Shown: piece by piece, positions 45,314 to 53,948 of the stretch
Position numbering within the stretch: position 1 is the first letter of the stretch
Layout of the letters: each line of letters opens with the position of its first letter
DNA from: Pontibacter beigongshangensis
Lineage (GTDB): Bacteria > Bacteroidota > Bacteroidia > Cytophagales > Hymenobacteraceae
Direction of reading: 5' to 3'
NCBI RefSeq assembly: GCF_014332515.1
Contig: NZ_VFSD01000010.1
Span: forward strand, 62,001 to 126,000
Length of the DNA: 64,000 bases
The notes under the pieces: generated by a model
Told to the model about the DNA's origin: nothing
What the model saw: only the letters and a program-made list of their open reading frames with translations
Database searches by the model: none
Translations under genes and position numbers: made by a program

Positions 45314-45973
45314 ATGAGCAAAGAAAACAGAGATTTTTTCTGGCCCAGTTACGTGGACCTCATGACGGTGCTCTTTATCGTGATGCTGGTGCTGTTTGTG
45401 CTCAGCTTTAAAATGTTCCAGAGCAAAGATCACGAGAACCGAAACACACTGGCCCGCCTGGAAGTGCAGTTAGAGGAGAAGAAAAAGCTCGACGAAATCA
45501 AGGCTGCCCTGTCGCGCCTCGACGCCAAATATTTTCAGTACAACGAAAAGTTCAAACGCCACGAACTGCTGGTAAACGTGCTGTTTGAGCCTAGCCGCGC
45601 TGAAATTCCGCAGCAGGCGCTGGCACCGCTCCGCAGGGCAGGAGAGGAGCTGAGCCAGGTGCTGAACTCCATCGAGGACGACGATGTGAAATACCTGATC
45701 GTGATAGACGGTCGTGCCGCCAGCTACCCCAAAGGCGACCCACGAAATATCACAGAACGAGACTACGCCCGGGAACTAAGCTACCGCCGGGCCCTGGCCT
45801 TGCTGAAATTCTGGCGCAGTGCCGGCATTAAACTCCCCGAAGATAAGATCGAGCTGATTGCTTCGGGCAGCGGATTTGAAGGAGCCGGCAGAACAGGCGA
45901 CGAGCGCGACCGCCGTTTCGTGATCCAGATTCTGCCGAAGGTAGGGACGCTGGATGTGCGGAAAGTGAAGTAG
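45314..45973 (+). CDS. MotB/OmpA-like stator protein (ZorB-like)
   Basis: 219 residues. The N-terminus FFWPSYVDLMTVLFIVMLVL has one membrane helix preceded by Asp15, matching the proton-accepting Asp of MotB and ZorB. A coiled coil follows (RLEVQLEEKKKLDEIKAALS), then an OmpA-type peptidoglycan-binding domain with VLFEPSRAEI, YLIVIDGRAAS and the RELSYRRALALLKFW helix. With the MotA-like protein it should form an ion-driven complex anchored to the wall. It is the last gene of the operon; REP copy 15 follows at 45986 and could end the transcript. Confidence 0.9.
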   Translation: MSKENRDFFWPSYVDLMTVLFIVMLVLFVLSFKMFQSKDHENRNTLARLEVQLEEKKKLDEIKAALSRLDAKYFQYNEKFKRHELLVNVLFEPSRAEIPQQALAPLRRAGEELSQVLNSIEDDDVKYLIVIDGRAASYPKGDPRNITERDYARELSYRRALALLKFWRSAGIKLPEDKIELIASGSGFEGAGRTGDERDRRFVIQILPKVGTLDVRKVK

Positions 45974-45985
45974 CTTTACTCGTTG

Positions 45986-46041
45986 AGCAGCAGCATCAGG
46001 GGCAGCAGCATCTCAGGAGGGGCTTTTTCATTAGAATAATT
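45986..46041 (-). repeat. REP-like dispersed repeat, copy 15
   Basis: GAGCAGCAGCATCAGG, core CTCAGGAGGGGC, TTTTTCATTAGAATAATT. It begins 13 bp after the MotB-like stop. Confidence 0.85.
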
Positions 46042-46099
46042 GCTGTGCAGTGTAATCTTAGGAGCTGCGCAAGCTGCCAGGTCTTTGCTGTTCTTATTC

Positions 46100-46175
46100 A
46101 AATTAACCATTTCACCATTGAAAAATTCAACAATTTATTTCCTCAGTAATTCACAATCGGCAACCAACAATCAAG
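46100..46175 (-). repeat. Family-F AT-rich intergenic repeat
   Basis: ATTAACCATTTCACCATTG, ATTCAACAATTTATT and GGCAACCAACAATCAAG, inverted relative to 12602-12720. Directly precedes REP copy 16. Confidence 0.5.
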
Positions 46176-46178
46176 TAT

Positions 46179-46230
46179 AATTATTCTAATCAAAACAACC
46201 TTCCTGAGACAATTGTACCTGCTGCCCCTG
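46179..46230 (+). repeat. REP-like dispersed repeat, copy 16
   Basis: AATTATTCTAATCAAAACAA, a diverged core CCTTCCTGAGA, then CTGCTGCCCCTG. Faces copy 15 across 137 bp. Confidence 0.75.
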
Positions 46231-46333
46231 CCCCCAAAATACTCCTCCTTAACCAGGAATCAGCATTAGGAATAACTTTTGAAGTTTATGCACGTCAAAC
46301 AATAGAGCTGCTGTAGCCAAAAACTAAAGTTTG

Positions 46334-47482
46334 ATGCATAAAACACTTTTACAGCTAACTTTTTTGCTGCTACCTACACTTTGCTTTGCACAGGCTCCTG
46401 CGGAAAAACCGGAAGAGAAGCCTTTTCTAAAGTTGGGTGGCGCGGTGCGATTTAACTACAACCTCTCTACCTGGAAAAAAGATCAACTGGAGCGTGGCGG
46501 CGACTTTGGCTTCGATCTGTTTCGCATAAATGTGGAATCTGCCTACAGGGGCATCAAACTAAATGCAGAATACCGGCAGTATTCGCAGGCCTTTGGGGGA
46601 GGCTTTCTGAAGCAGGGCTGGTTTCAGTACGATTTTTCCGATAGGTCGCAGCTGCAGGTAGGACTTAACCAGGTGCCGTTCGGGATACAGCAGTACAACT
46701 CCAACAACTGGTTTTTTAACATGACCTACTATGTGGGCTTCGAAGACGACCACGACATGGGCGTGAAATATCTCCACGATAATGGGCGCTGGCAGTGGCA
46801 GGCAGCCTACTATAAGAGCGCTGAGGAATTTGTGTTTGGACTGGCAGAGCCCAGCCCTGACCGCTACTCCTACGATGTGACCGGCCGCAACAAAGAAAAC
46901 AACCGGCTGGACTTTAAGCTGATCCGCCGCCTGGGCGATAGCCTGGAGCATGAGCTGGGGGCTTCGCTGCAGGGTGGGCTGCTTTACAACATCGACACAG
47001 AGCGCAACGGTACCCGCTATGCCGGCGCGCTGCATTACGAATACAAGGTGGCTCATAGCCCCTGGAACCTGAAGCTGCAGGCCATGCTCTACCAGTTCAA
47101 TCCGGCGTATGCTGCCGAAGCCGATCTTGATTTTGTTGAAATGGGTGCCTACGGAGCAAACTATAACGTAGCCACCAAAGGCGAAATTTATACCGCCGGC
47201 CTTTCGTACCACCTGCCCCTTGAAACGCGTCTGTTGCAGGGCATCACTTTTTACGACAATTATGGCTACTATCACAAGCGGGTAAGCGGTTTCGAAAATT
47301 CTCATATGAACGTGCTCGGCGCCCTGTTTACTGCAGGCTCCATGTATATCTATACTGATGCGGCATTTGGCTATAACCAGCCCTGGTTAGGGCCGGAGTG
47401 GGCAAATGCCTTTACCACGGGCACAGCCGGAGACACGCGCTGGCACATGCGTTTCAACATAAACATGGGCTACTATTTCTGA
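46334..47482 (+). CDS. Outer-membrane porin (OprO/OprP-like)
   Basis: 382 residues from ATG 46334 (an in-frame TTG precedes it), with a signal ending LCFAQA. The mature protein starts KPFLKLGGAVRFNYNLSTWK and continues through alternating strands typical of phosphate-selective-type porins, such as LNAEYRQYSQAFGGGFLKQG, RSQLQVGLNQVPFGIQQYNS and VKYLHDNGRWQWQAAYYKS, to a C-terminal strand WHMRFNINMGYYF ending in Phe. Despite the family name the substrate is unknown. The BCCT gene begins 16 bp later, so it is likely the outer gate of the same uptake route. Confidence 0.88.
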   Translation: MHKTLLQLTFLLLPTLCFAQAPAEKPEEKPFLKLGGAVRFNYNLSTWKKDQLERGGDFGFDLFRINVESAYRGIKLNAEYRQYSQAFGGGFLKQGWFQYDFSDRSQLQVGLNQVPFGIQQYNSNNWFFNMTYYVGFEDDHDMGVKYLHDNGRWQWQAAYYKSAEEFVFGLAEPSPDRYSYDVTGRNKENNRLDFKLIRRLGDSLEHELGASLQGGLLYNIDTERNGTRYAGALHYEYKVAHSPWNLKLQAMLYQFNPAYAAEADLDFVEMGAYGANYNVATKGEIYTAGLSYHLPLETRLLQGITFYDNYGYYHKRVSGFENSHMNVLGALFTAGSMYIYTDAAFGYNQPWLGPEWANAFTTGTAGDTRWHMRFNINMGYYF

Positions 47483-47498
47483 TAAAAAAATATACCAG

Positions 47499-49184
47499 AT
47501 GAGTAAAGTAAAAGGAAGTGATGGAAAAAAATCGTTTGGGCTGGATGTAAACGGGCCGGTTTTCTGGTCCTCTATCCTGTTTCTGGTTGTCAGCATATCG
47601 CTCACGCTGCTTTTTCAGGAGGAGGCCGAAGGGGCCTTTACGGGTATGCAGGCTTTTGTGGCTGCCAAGGCAGGCTGGCTTTTTACGGTCAGTGTCAATA
47701 TTTTTCTGATTTTCTGCCTGTTTCTGGCTTTCAGCAACTTCGGAAAGATCAGGCTGGGCGGTAAAGAGGCGCGGCCTGAGTTCAGCACCAGCGCCTGGTT
47801 TGCCATGCTGTTCAGTGCAGGCATGGGTATCGGGCTGTTATTCTGGAGTATAGCCGAGCCAGTAAGCCATTTCCAGACCCCGCCACTAGGGCAGGCAGGC
47901 ACGGCAGAGGCTGCCCGTACGGCCATGAACGTTACGTTTCTGCACTGGGGCTTTCATGCCTGGGGCATTTATGCGCTGGTGGGGCTGGCGCTGGCCTACT
48001 TCAGCTTTAGCCGGAAACTGCCACTCACGATCCGATCTGTTTTCTACCCATTCCTGGGGGAGCGCATTCACGGGCCGATCGGGCATGTAATTGATGTGCT
48101 CGCGGTGCTGGCCACGCTGTTCGGCCTGGCTACCTCGTTGGGGCTGGGGGTGAGCCAGATAGCGGCCGGTCTGAATCATATTTTTCCGGCCATACCAAAC
48201 ACCATCACGGTGCAGGTCATCCTTATTGTGGGCATCACGTTGGTGGCAACCGGGTCGGTGGTGATGGGGCTCGATAAGGGCGTGCGGTTCCTGAGCGAGT
48301 GGAACATGCGCATTGCCATATTCGTGCTGCTGGCGGTTGTGTTGCTTGGTCCTACGGTGTTTATCCTGGGGGCCTATGTGCAGAACACCGGCGACTACAT
48401 CGGCAATTTTATGCAATGGTCGTTCTGGAACGAGGCGTACTCCGGCAGAGACTGGCAGGCCGGCTGGACCATTTTTTACTGGGGCTGGTGGATCGCCTGG
48501 TCTCCTTTTGTGGGCATGTTTATTGCGCGGGTTTCCAAAGGCCGCACTATCCGCGAATTTGTGCTGGGCGTGCTGATCGTGCCCTCGCTGCTCACTTTTT
48601 TCTGGATAACCGCCTTTGGCAGCACCGCCATACGCGAGGTGCTTGGCGGCGATCCTACCATTGCAGACGCGGTGGCAGCAGATATATCTACGGCGCTGTT
48701 TGTCTTTTTTGAACAGTTACCTTTCTCTACCGTTCTCTCCGTTATCGGCATTATACTCGTAGCGGGTTTCTTTGTAACTTCTTCCGACTCGGGCTCCCTG
48801 GTAGTAGATAGTATTACCTCCGGCGGTAAGCTGGATTCGCCGGTAAGCATCCGGATTTTCTGGGCGCTCACGCAGGGAGCCATTGCCGGCGTTTTGCTGA
48901 TCGGTGGCGGCTTGAATGCCTTGCAGACAGCGGCTATTGTGACAGGGCTGCCATTTACCATTATTCTGCTGCTGATGTGCTACAGCCTGTACCGGGGGTT
49001 GAACGAGGAAATGGAAGACGAGATAAGAGCAGGCAAGGCACAACAGCGGAAAGATTACCAGCAGGTACTGACGGAGATGCTTGCCAAAAGGGCGCAGAAG
49101 CAGCAGACACCACCTGCCGTAGCACCTAAAGCAGAGATTGATCCGAAAGAGAACACATCCAACCAAAATCCTGATTCACTATGA
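47499..49184 (+). CDS. BCCT-family transporter (betaine/choline/carnitine type)
   Basis: 561 residues with twelve membrane helices. The BCCT signatures are present: GMGIGLLFWSIAEPVSHFQT early and WTIFYWGWWIAWSPFVGMFI, whose Trp-rich box binds the quaternary amine, in the middle, followed by ARVSKGRTIREF. The ~60-residue C-terminal tail is charged and Gln-rich (KAQQRKDYQQVLTEMLAKRA), which in such carriers often senses osmotic strain. Takes up a trimethylammonium compound, probably for osmoprotection. Preceded by a porin and overlapped by 4 bp (ATGA) by a tandem Usp gene, so translation of the two is coupled. Confidence 0.93.
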   Translation: MSKVKGSDGKKSFGLDVNGPVFWSSILFLVVSISLTLLFQEEAEGAFTGMQAFVAAKAGWLFTVSVNIFLIFCLFLAFSNFGKIRLGGKEARPEFSTSAWFAMLFSAGMGIGLLFWSIAEPVSHFQTPPLGQAGTAEAARTAMNVTFLHWGFHAWGIYALVGLALAYFSFSRKLPLTIRSVFYPFLGERIHGPIGHVIDVLAVLATLFGLATSLGLGVSQIAAGLNHIFPAIPNTITVQVILIVGITLVATGSVVMGLDKGVRFLSEWNMRIAIFVLLAVVLLGPTVFILGAYVQNTGDYIGNFMQWSFWNEAYSGRDWQAGWTIFYWGWWIAWSPFVGMFIARVSKGRTIREFVLGVLIVPSLLTFFWITAFGSTAIREVLGGDPTIADAVAADISTALFVFFEQLPFSTVLSVIGIILVAGFFVTSSDSGSLVVDSITSGGKLDSPVSIRIFWALTQGAIAGVLLIGGGLNALQTAAIVTGLPFTIILLLMCYSLYRGLNEEMEDEIRAGKAQQRKDYQQVLTEMLAKRAQKQQTPPAVAPKAEIDPKENTSNQNPDSL

Positions 49185-50059
49185 TTGCAATAGACGCACT
49201 AATGGTTTGCCTCGATCTGAGCGAGATGGACGATAAACTTATTGCCTTCGCGCGTTCGATATGCGAGCGGCTTCCTGTCCGGAAGGTTTATTTTTCGCAT
49301 AACATCAGAATGTATGACCTGAGCGACGATTTCAGGGAATGGATGGGAGATGTGGACCTGAGCAAAGAGGTGGAGGATAATATAACAGAGGTGGTTGCCG
49401 AGCATTTCGGCTCCGTGGCCGACTACGAGATACTGGTGAGTGAGGAGCCCAACACCGAAGTAATACTCGCCGACATGGTAAAGCGCTACCAGGTAAAGCT
49501 GACGCTGCTGGGTAAGAAGTTCAGCGAGAAGAGCACGGGCGCTTTGGGTACCAAACTGCTTCGTATCCTGCCTTGCAGCGTGCTGGTGTTTCCGGAGCAG
49601 GCCACCCACGGCATCCACAGCATGCTGGTACCCATCGATTTTTCCGATACTTCTGTACTTGCCCTGCGCCTCAGCAAAAGCCTGGCCGATCAGCTGGGAC
49701 TGCATCTGGAAATACTCCATGTCTACCGCCTTCCTTCGCAATACTTCCCGCTCATTTCAGAGGAGAAGGCTGTGCAAAAGGCAGAGGGAAATGCCAGAGA
49801 GAAATTTGCAGAATTGCGGAAGCGTCACCAGGAGATGGCAGAAGTCCCTTACACGCTGGTGCGTGCAGCCGGCAAAAGTATAGGCGAGCGCATTTGTCAG
49901 CACCTTAAAAAAGGAAAGCACGACCTGCTGGTGCTGGGCCTGAAAGGAAACAACCCGCTGCCCTCCCTCAGCCTCGGCAGCGTACCCACCGAGCTTTACG
50001 GCTCTGAGGTTACGGTACCGATGTGGTTTGTATATTCGGAAGATATGATTAAAAAGTAG
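49181..50059 (+). CDS. Tandem universal-stress protein (UspA family)
   Basis: 292 residues with two Usp domains, MIAIDALMVCLDLSEMDDKL and, from about residue 146, HSMLVPIDFSDTSVLALRLS. The second ends with LLVLGLKGNNPLPSLSLGSV. This resembles the G-2x-G-9x-G(S/T) ATP site but with substitutions, so nucleotide binding is uncertain. Cytoplasmic. Its ATG overlaps the BCCT stop, so it probably controls the transporter, as Usp proteins do for other osmolyte carriers. REP copy 17 starts 5 bp after the stop and may serve as the terminator. Confidence 0.88.
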   Translation: MIAIDALMVCLDLSEMDDKLIAFARSICERLPVRKVYFSHNIRMYDLSDDFREWMGDVDLSKEVEDNITEVVAEHFGSVADYEILVSEEPNTEVILADMVKRYQVKLTLLGKKFSEKSTGALGTKLLRILPCSVLVFPEQATHGIHSMLVPIDFSDTSVLALRLSKSLADQLGLHLEILHVYRLPSQYFPLISEEKAVQKAEGNAREKFAELRKRHQEMAEVPYTLVRAAGKSIGERICQHLKKGKHDLLVLGLKGNNPLPSLSLGSVPTELYGSEVTVPMWFVYSEDMIKK

Positions 50060-50063
50060 CTTC

Positions 50064-50107
50064 AGGAGCAGCAGCACCTCCGGAGGGGGTATTTCATTAG
50101 AATAATT
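50064..50107 (-). repeat. REP-like dispersed repeat, copy 17
   Basis: GAGCAGCAGC, core ACCTCCGGAGGGGGT, then ATTTCATTAGAATAATT, immediately after the Usp stop. Confidence 0.85.
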
Positions 50108-50130
50108 CGACTATATAACATAGCTAAGTA

Positions 50131-50212
50131 CACTGCCGCGAGCTTTCAGCTACCGAGAGTAAGCCTACAGGTGACAATAGTGGTGGACGCGAGTTGAAAG
50201 CTTGCGGCAGTG
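50131..50212 (+). repeat. Family-C element with terminal inverted repeats, copy 1
   Basis: CACTGCCGCGAGCTTTCAGC (50131-50150) pairs with GTTGAAAGCTTGCGGCAGTG (50193-50212). The 82-bp unit has no coding capacity. A second, longer copy lies at 59109-59283. Confidence 0.65.
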
Positions 50213-50315
50213 ATAGCAGTTCTACTGTTTTGGCCTCTACTATGGAATACATGCGAATAATTCCGGGCACAGCAGTATTGAAAAAGGTATACGGAAGGTC
50301 AGTGGAACTGCCTGC

Positions 50316-50929
50316 CTACACCTGCCCATGCGCCGTAACCAGGTTGCTGATGCCTGTCACGATCATATCGATGCCGATGGCTCCCAAAAAGAAGCCATTG
50401 ATGCGCAGGAGCAGCTCCATGTTCTTGTCGAACGCCAACTGCACTCTTTTGGACCGCATCTGGAGGCGGACCTGTTTTAAACCCATTATCACCATAAAGT
50501 TGATGAACATGATCAGGAAGGGGGCCAGCACGCCCTGCCATAGCTCCAGCTGCTCCGACATCAGCACGGTAAGCGAGATCGTGCCCGCACTACCATAAAA
50601 GGCAAAGCTATTTCAGAGGCCAGATCATGCAGATCGCCTTTTATCTGGATAAACGCCTTTTTCCCCTGCACAATAAACATGTAGGCAAAGGAGAAGAGCA
50701 CAATCCCGCCAAATATTCTGAATGAGTCAAAATTGATGCGGAACACTTTCTGGAAGACCATATCGCCGAACAACAGAAAGACCAGGAATATAGAGAAAGA
50801 AATAACAGAGGCTTTTATGAAAACAGACCTGAAATCCTTATCCGACAGGTCCTTCATCACGGGTTTTAAGTACAGAAAGAGAGCAAACGGATTCAGCATA
50901 ACGAGGAAACCAACTATAGCTGCGGTCAT
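50316..50929 (-). pseudogene. marC: marC-family membrane protein gene with a frameshift
   Basis: The first part from ATG 50929 reads MTAAIVGFLVMLNPFALFLY, with MarC-type helices and FDSFRIFGGIVLFSFAYMFI, and stays in frame to SEIALPF. It then reaches a stop near 50561. In another frame the sequence continues YGSAGTISLTVLMSEQ and on to IGIDMIVTGISNLV, the family's last helices, ending at 50316. Adding one base to the A4 run at 50597-50600 (T4 on the coding strand) joins them into about 204 residues, the normal MarC length. So a single-base deletion, real or a sequencing error, breaks the gene. MarC proteins are inner-membrane proteins of unclear function. Confidence 0.85.
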
Positions 50930-51065
50930 AGAATAAGCACATTTTTTTACTTGGTACGAGTGGTGGGTAAGATAGATGTATTTGATATGGTTTCAATGTG
51001 ACTCAACCGGAAATGCCTGTAAGTAGCAGCAACAGCAGCAATTGCAGAATTGTCTTACAGGCGTT

Positions 51066-51130
51066 CCAGAGCGGAGTTCCTCCTGAATCATTTACAGTCT
51101 GAAGTCGGTCGGCCAAAGAATCTGAACAGC
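51066..51130 (+). repeat. Possible remnant of a family-E element
   Basis: CGGAGTTCCTCCTGAATCAT, GTCTGAAGTC and TCTGAACAGC resemble the right end of 20555-20772 in the same order, but with many changes and no left end. Confidence 0.35.
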
Positions 51131-51143
51131 AAACCGTGAAAAT

Positions 51144-51183
51144 AAAAAAAGAACCTGCTCCCTAAAGAGCAGGTTCTTTTTTT
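51144..51183 (-). terminator. Terminator of the second M13 peptidase gene
   Basis: AAAAAAAGAACCTGCTC and GAGCAGGTTCTTTTTTT form a perfect 17-bp stem with a 6-nt loop. It lies 45 bp past the stop at 51228. Confidence 0.92.
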
Positions 51184-51227
51184 ACAATTTAACAAGGCAG
51201 CAATTTAACGATGCAACAATCACGTCA

Positions 51228-53276
51228 TTACCAGATCTTCACCCGCTTCTCAGGTGCCAGGTAGAGCGAGTCTGTAGGCTTTACATTGAAAGCAGTATAG
51301 AACTCCGGAATGTTGCGGACCACGCCGTTTACCCTGAATTTGGCAGGCGAGTGCGGGTCGGTGTTTACCTGGTTGCGGAGTGATTCTTCGCGGGCTTTGT
51401 AGAGCCACGCCTGGCCCCAGCCAATCAGGACACGTTGCTCTCCGGTAAAGCCGTCCAGTACAGGCGCTTCTTTTCCGTTCAGGCTCTCTTTGTAGGCTTT
51501 CATGGCGATGCTCAGGCCCCCCAGGTCGCCAATGTTCTCGCCAAGGGTAAACTCGCCGTTCACGTTCAGGTCGTCGAACACTTTAAAATCGTTGTATTGC
51601 GCTACCAGCGCGCCGGTTCTTTTCTTGAACTCCTGCTGGTCGGTTTCGGTCCACCAATTACGCATCACGCCATCACCGTCGAAGGTGCTGCCCTGGTCGT
51701 CGAAGCCGTGCCCGATCTCGTGTCCTATTACACCGCCAATAGCCCCATAGTTTACGGCGTCTTCAGCGTTCATGTCGAAGAAAGGCGGTTGCAGAATGGC
51801 GGCCGGGAACACGATTTCGTTTAGAGGCGGGTTATAGTAGGCGTTTACCATCTGCGGTGTCATCAGCCACTCATCGCGGTCCACTGGTTTGCCAAGCTTG
51901 TTTATGTTGCGCTTGTACTCAAACTCGGTGGCTCGCTGCATGTTTCCGAACAGGTCATTTTTCACTACTTTCAGGTCGGAGTAGTCGCGCCACTTGTCGG
52001 GGTAGCCAATTTTAGGTGTGAACTTGCTGAGCTTGTCTAAGGCTTGCTTTTTAGTGTCCTCACTCATCCAGTCGAGTTCCTTGATGCTGGTTTCGTAGGC
52101 TTTGAGCAGGTTATCCACCAGCGTGAGCATACGCTCCTTGGCTTCGGGCGGGAAGTGTTTTTTTACGTATACTTTTCCTACTATCTCACCCAGGTTATTG
52201 TTTACCACATCTACGGCGCGTCGCCATTGCGGACGTTGCTCTTTTGTGCCATAGAGGGTTTTGCTGTAGAAATCAAAGTGCTCCGCGTCCAGCTCTGAAG
52301 TAAGTACCGTGGCAGCGCCATGTACGAGGCTCCATTTCAGGTAGTCTTTCCAGGTGTTGAGTGGCGTGCTTTTTAGGATATTGTTCAGCGCCTTTGTGTA
52401 ATCGACCTGCGTAATCACGATGCTGTCTACCTGCTGCACGTCTGCTCTTTGCAGGAGCGTGTTCCAGTCAAAATCGGGCATCAGGGTTTTAAGATCTTTG
52501 GTGGCGTATTTATTGTAAAGGCCCACAATATTGCGGGTTTCCTCTTTCTTCATGTGCTGGGCGGCCAGCTTTGTTTCCAGGTCCAGGATCTGGGAGGCCT
52601 TCGCGGCACTGTTTTCGATGCCGGCAATGCGCAGCATGTTCTCGATGTGCTTCACGTATTTAGCCCGGATATCTTTCGATTTGGCGTCGTTCTGCAAGTA
52701 GTACTCGCGCTCCGGCAGCCCCAGGCCGCCTTGCCAGGTGTAGAGCATGTATTGGGTAGGATCTTTAAAATCCTCCATCACCCCGATGCTGAAAGGCACC
52801 ATGCTGCCCGAGCGATTTGCGTAGGCAAAATAGTCGGCCAGTGCCTGCGGGCTGTTTATGGCATCGATCTTCCGGAACTCGGCTGCGAGGGGGGCCAGGC
52901 CAATGGAGTCGCGCACTTTGATGTTTAGGTAAGACTCGTAAAAGTCGCCTATCTTCTGCTCGTCAGAGCCGGCGGCAAAATCCCCGGCGGCGGCCTCCTC
53001 AATAATAGCTTTTACATCTTCCTGCGATTTGTCGTTCAGCATATGAAAAGCGCCAAAAGCAGACTTGTCGGCCGGAATCTCTGTGTTTCTGGCCCAGGAG
53101 CCGTTTACATAAGCCATAAAGTTATCGCCGGGGGCAACGGTGGTGTCCATGTTGGCAACCGTTATGCCAGAGTGCAGTTGTTCATCGCCGATTTCTTTGG
53201 AGCTGTTGCAGGCCGTAACCCAGCACAGCGACGTGGCCAGGAGCGGAAGGAGGTAAGGTTTCTTGATTTTCGGCAT
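51228..53276 (-). CDS. M13-family zinc metallopeptidase, lipoprotein form
   Basis: 682 residues. MPKIKKPYLLPLLATSLCWV leads to a lipobox TACNSSK, so unlike the enzyme at 6718 it is membrane-anchored. Zinc motif in GVIGHEIGHGFDDQG, third ligand region GENIGDLGGLSIAMKAYK, substrate strand NAYYNPPLNEIVFPAAILQ, terminal RVKIW. Same length as other M13 enzymes. The two proteins are clear paralogues, both ending in a KxW-type tail that is part of the fold. Role is peptide processing at the envelope. Confidence 0.95.
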   Translation of the reverse strand: MPKIKKPYLLPLLATSLCWVTACNSSKEIGDEQLHSGITVANMDTTVAPGDNFMAYVNGSWARNTEIPADKSAFGAFHMLNDKSQEDVKAIIEEAAAGDFAAGSDEQKIGDFYESYLNIKVRDSIGLAPLAAEFRKIDAINSPQALADYFAYANRSGSMVPFSIGVMEDFKDPTQYMLYTWQGGLGLPEREYYLQNDAKSKDIRAKYVKHIENMLRIAGIENSAAKASQILDLETKLAAQHMKKEETRNIVGLYNKYATKDLKTLMPDFDWNTLLQRADVQQVDSIVITQVDYTKALNNILKSTPLNTWKDYLKWSLVHGAATVLTSELDAEHFDFYSKTLYGTKEQRPQWRRAVDVVNNNLGEIVGKVYVKKHFPPEAKERMLTLVDNLLKAYETSIKELDWMSEDTKKQALDKLSKFTPKIGYPDKWRDYSDLKVVKNDLFGNMQRATEFEYKRNINKLGKPVDRDEWLMTPQMVNAYYNPPLNEIVFPAAILQPPFFDMNAEDAVNYGAIGGVIGHEIGHGFDDQGSTFDGDGVMRNWWTETDQQEFKKRTGALVAQYNDFKVFDDLNVNGEFTLGENIGDLGGLSIAMKAYKESLNGKEAPVLDGFTGEQRVLIGWGQAWLYKAREESLRNQVNTDPHSPAKFRVNGVVRNIPEFYTAFNVKPTDSLYLAPEKRVKIW

Positions 53277-53794
53277 AGTGTAAGTAAAATAATAGATTGA
53301 TTGATGGTAAGAAGGAGAGAATAAGGTATGATTACTCAGTTATTTGAAGATTATCGCGCATAAAAGTATTGAGAGTCAATCGCTTATTTGAAATTAGGAG
53401 CTTTTCCTGGAAACAAAACAATTAGTTCTGCTCTTATGGGGCTGATTTGCAATTTATAATACCCTTACCTGCTTCCGCTTAAGAAAGTGACAGTACAAAC
53501 CTTTGTCTACCCAGTGCTTCCTGAGGACTCAGCCTTACAAAAGACAAGCCTGCACAAGAGGTTTTATGTAAGGCTACTGCCTTTATTCTTTTGCCTCCCG
53601 CGAGTCGTGTATCATTGTTCTTATGATGTTGAAGGCTTTTTAGCTTGTATATTAAGAGTCTAATATACTCAGAAAAACATAGTTTTCTCATTCTCAGGAA
53701 GTATTATTTTATCGTGGCACTAGCAGTACTAATGTTTTCTTTCATCGTGCAGGAGATCGCAAAATCCCAGCAGGAGGAACACCAGCACACTCCA
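53277..53794. other. Intergenic gap, nothing convincing
   Basis: A 70-codon ORF on the minus strand (53479-53691) has no family resemblance, no leader and composition unlike coding DNA here. The region otherwise holds only the promoter side of the peptidase gene. Confidence 0.4.
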
Positions 53795-53836
53795 CAGCAG
53801 CAAAGCCTCTGGAGGTGCCTTTTTATTAGAATAATT
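53795..53836 (-). repeat. REP-like dispersed repeat, copy 18
   Basis: CAGCAGCAAAG, core CCTCTGGAGGTGCC, TTTTTATTAGAATAATT; 112 bp past the aminotransferase stop. Confidence 0.8.
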
Positions 53837-53948
53837 GTTGTTCAGTATAATAATGGTGGAAGAGGCACAGCATGCCGACATAAAGCAGCAGCTTCTGTGG
53901 CTGTAGTTGCCACCCGCACCACATCTTTCAAACGCCGCAGCTTGCAGA

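Noticed and set aside
34613..45973. Complete Zorya defence system
   Set aside because: Only the MotA/MotB-like pair matches. No ZorC, helicase ZorD or nuclease ZorE was found, and the partners are tubulin-like and actin-like.
53479..53691. 70-codon minus-strand ORF in the 53-kb gap
   Set aside because: No family resemblance and composition unlike genes here.
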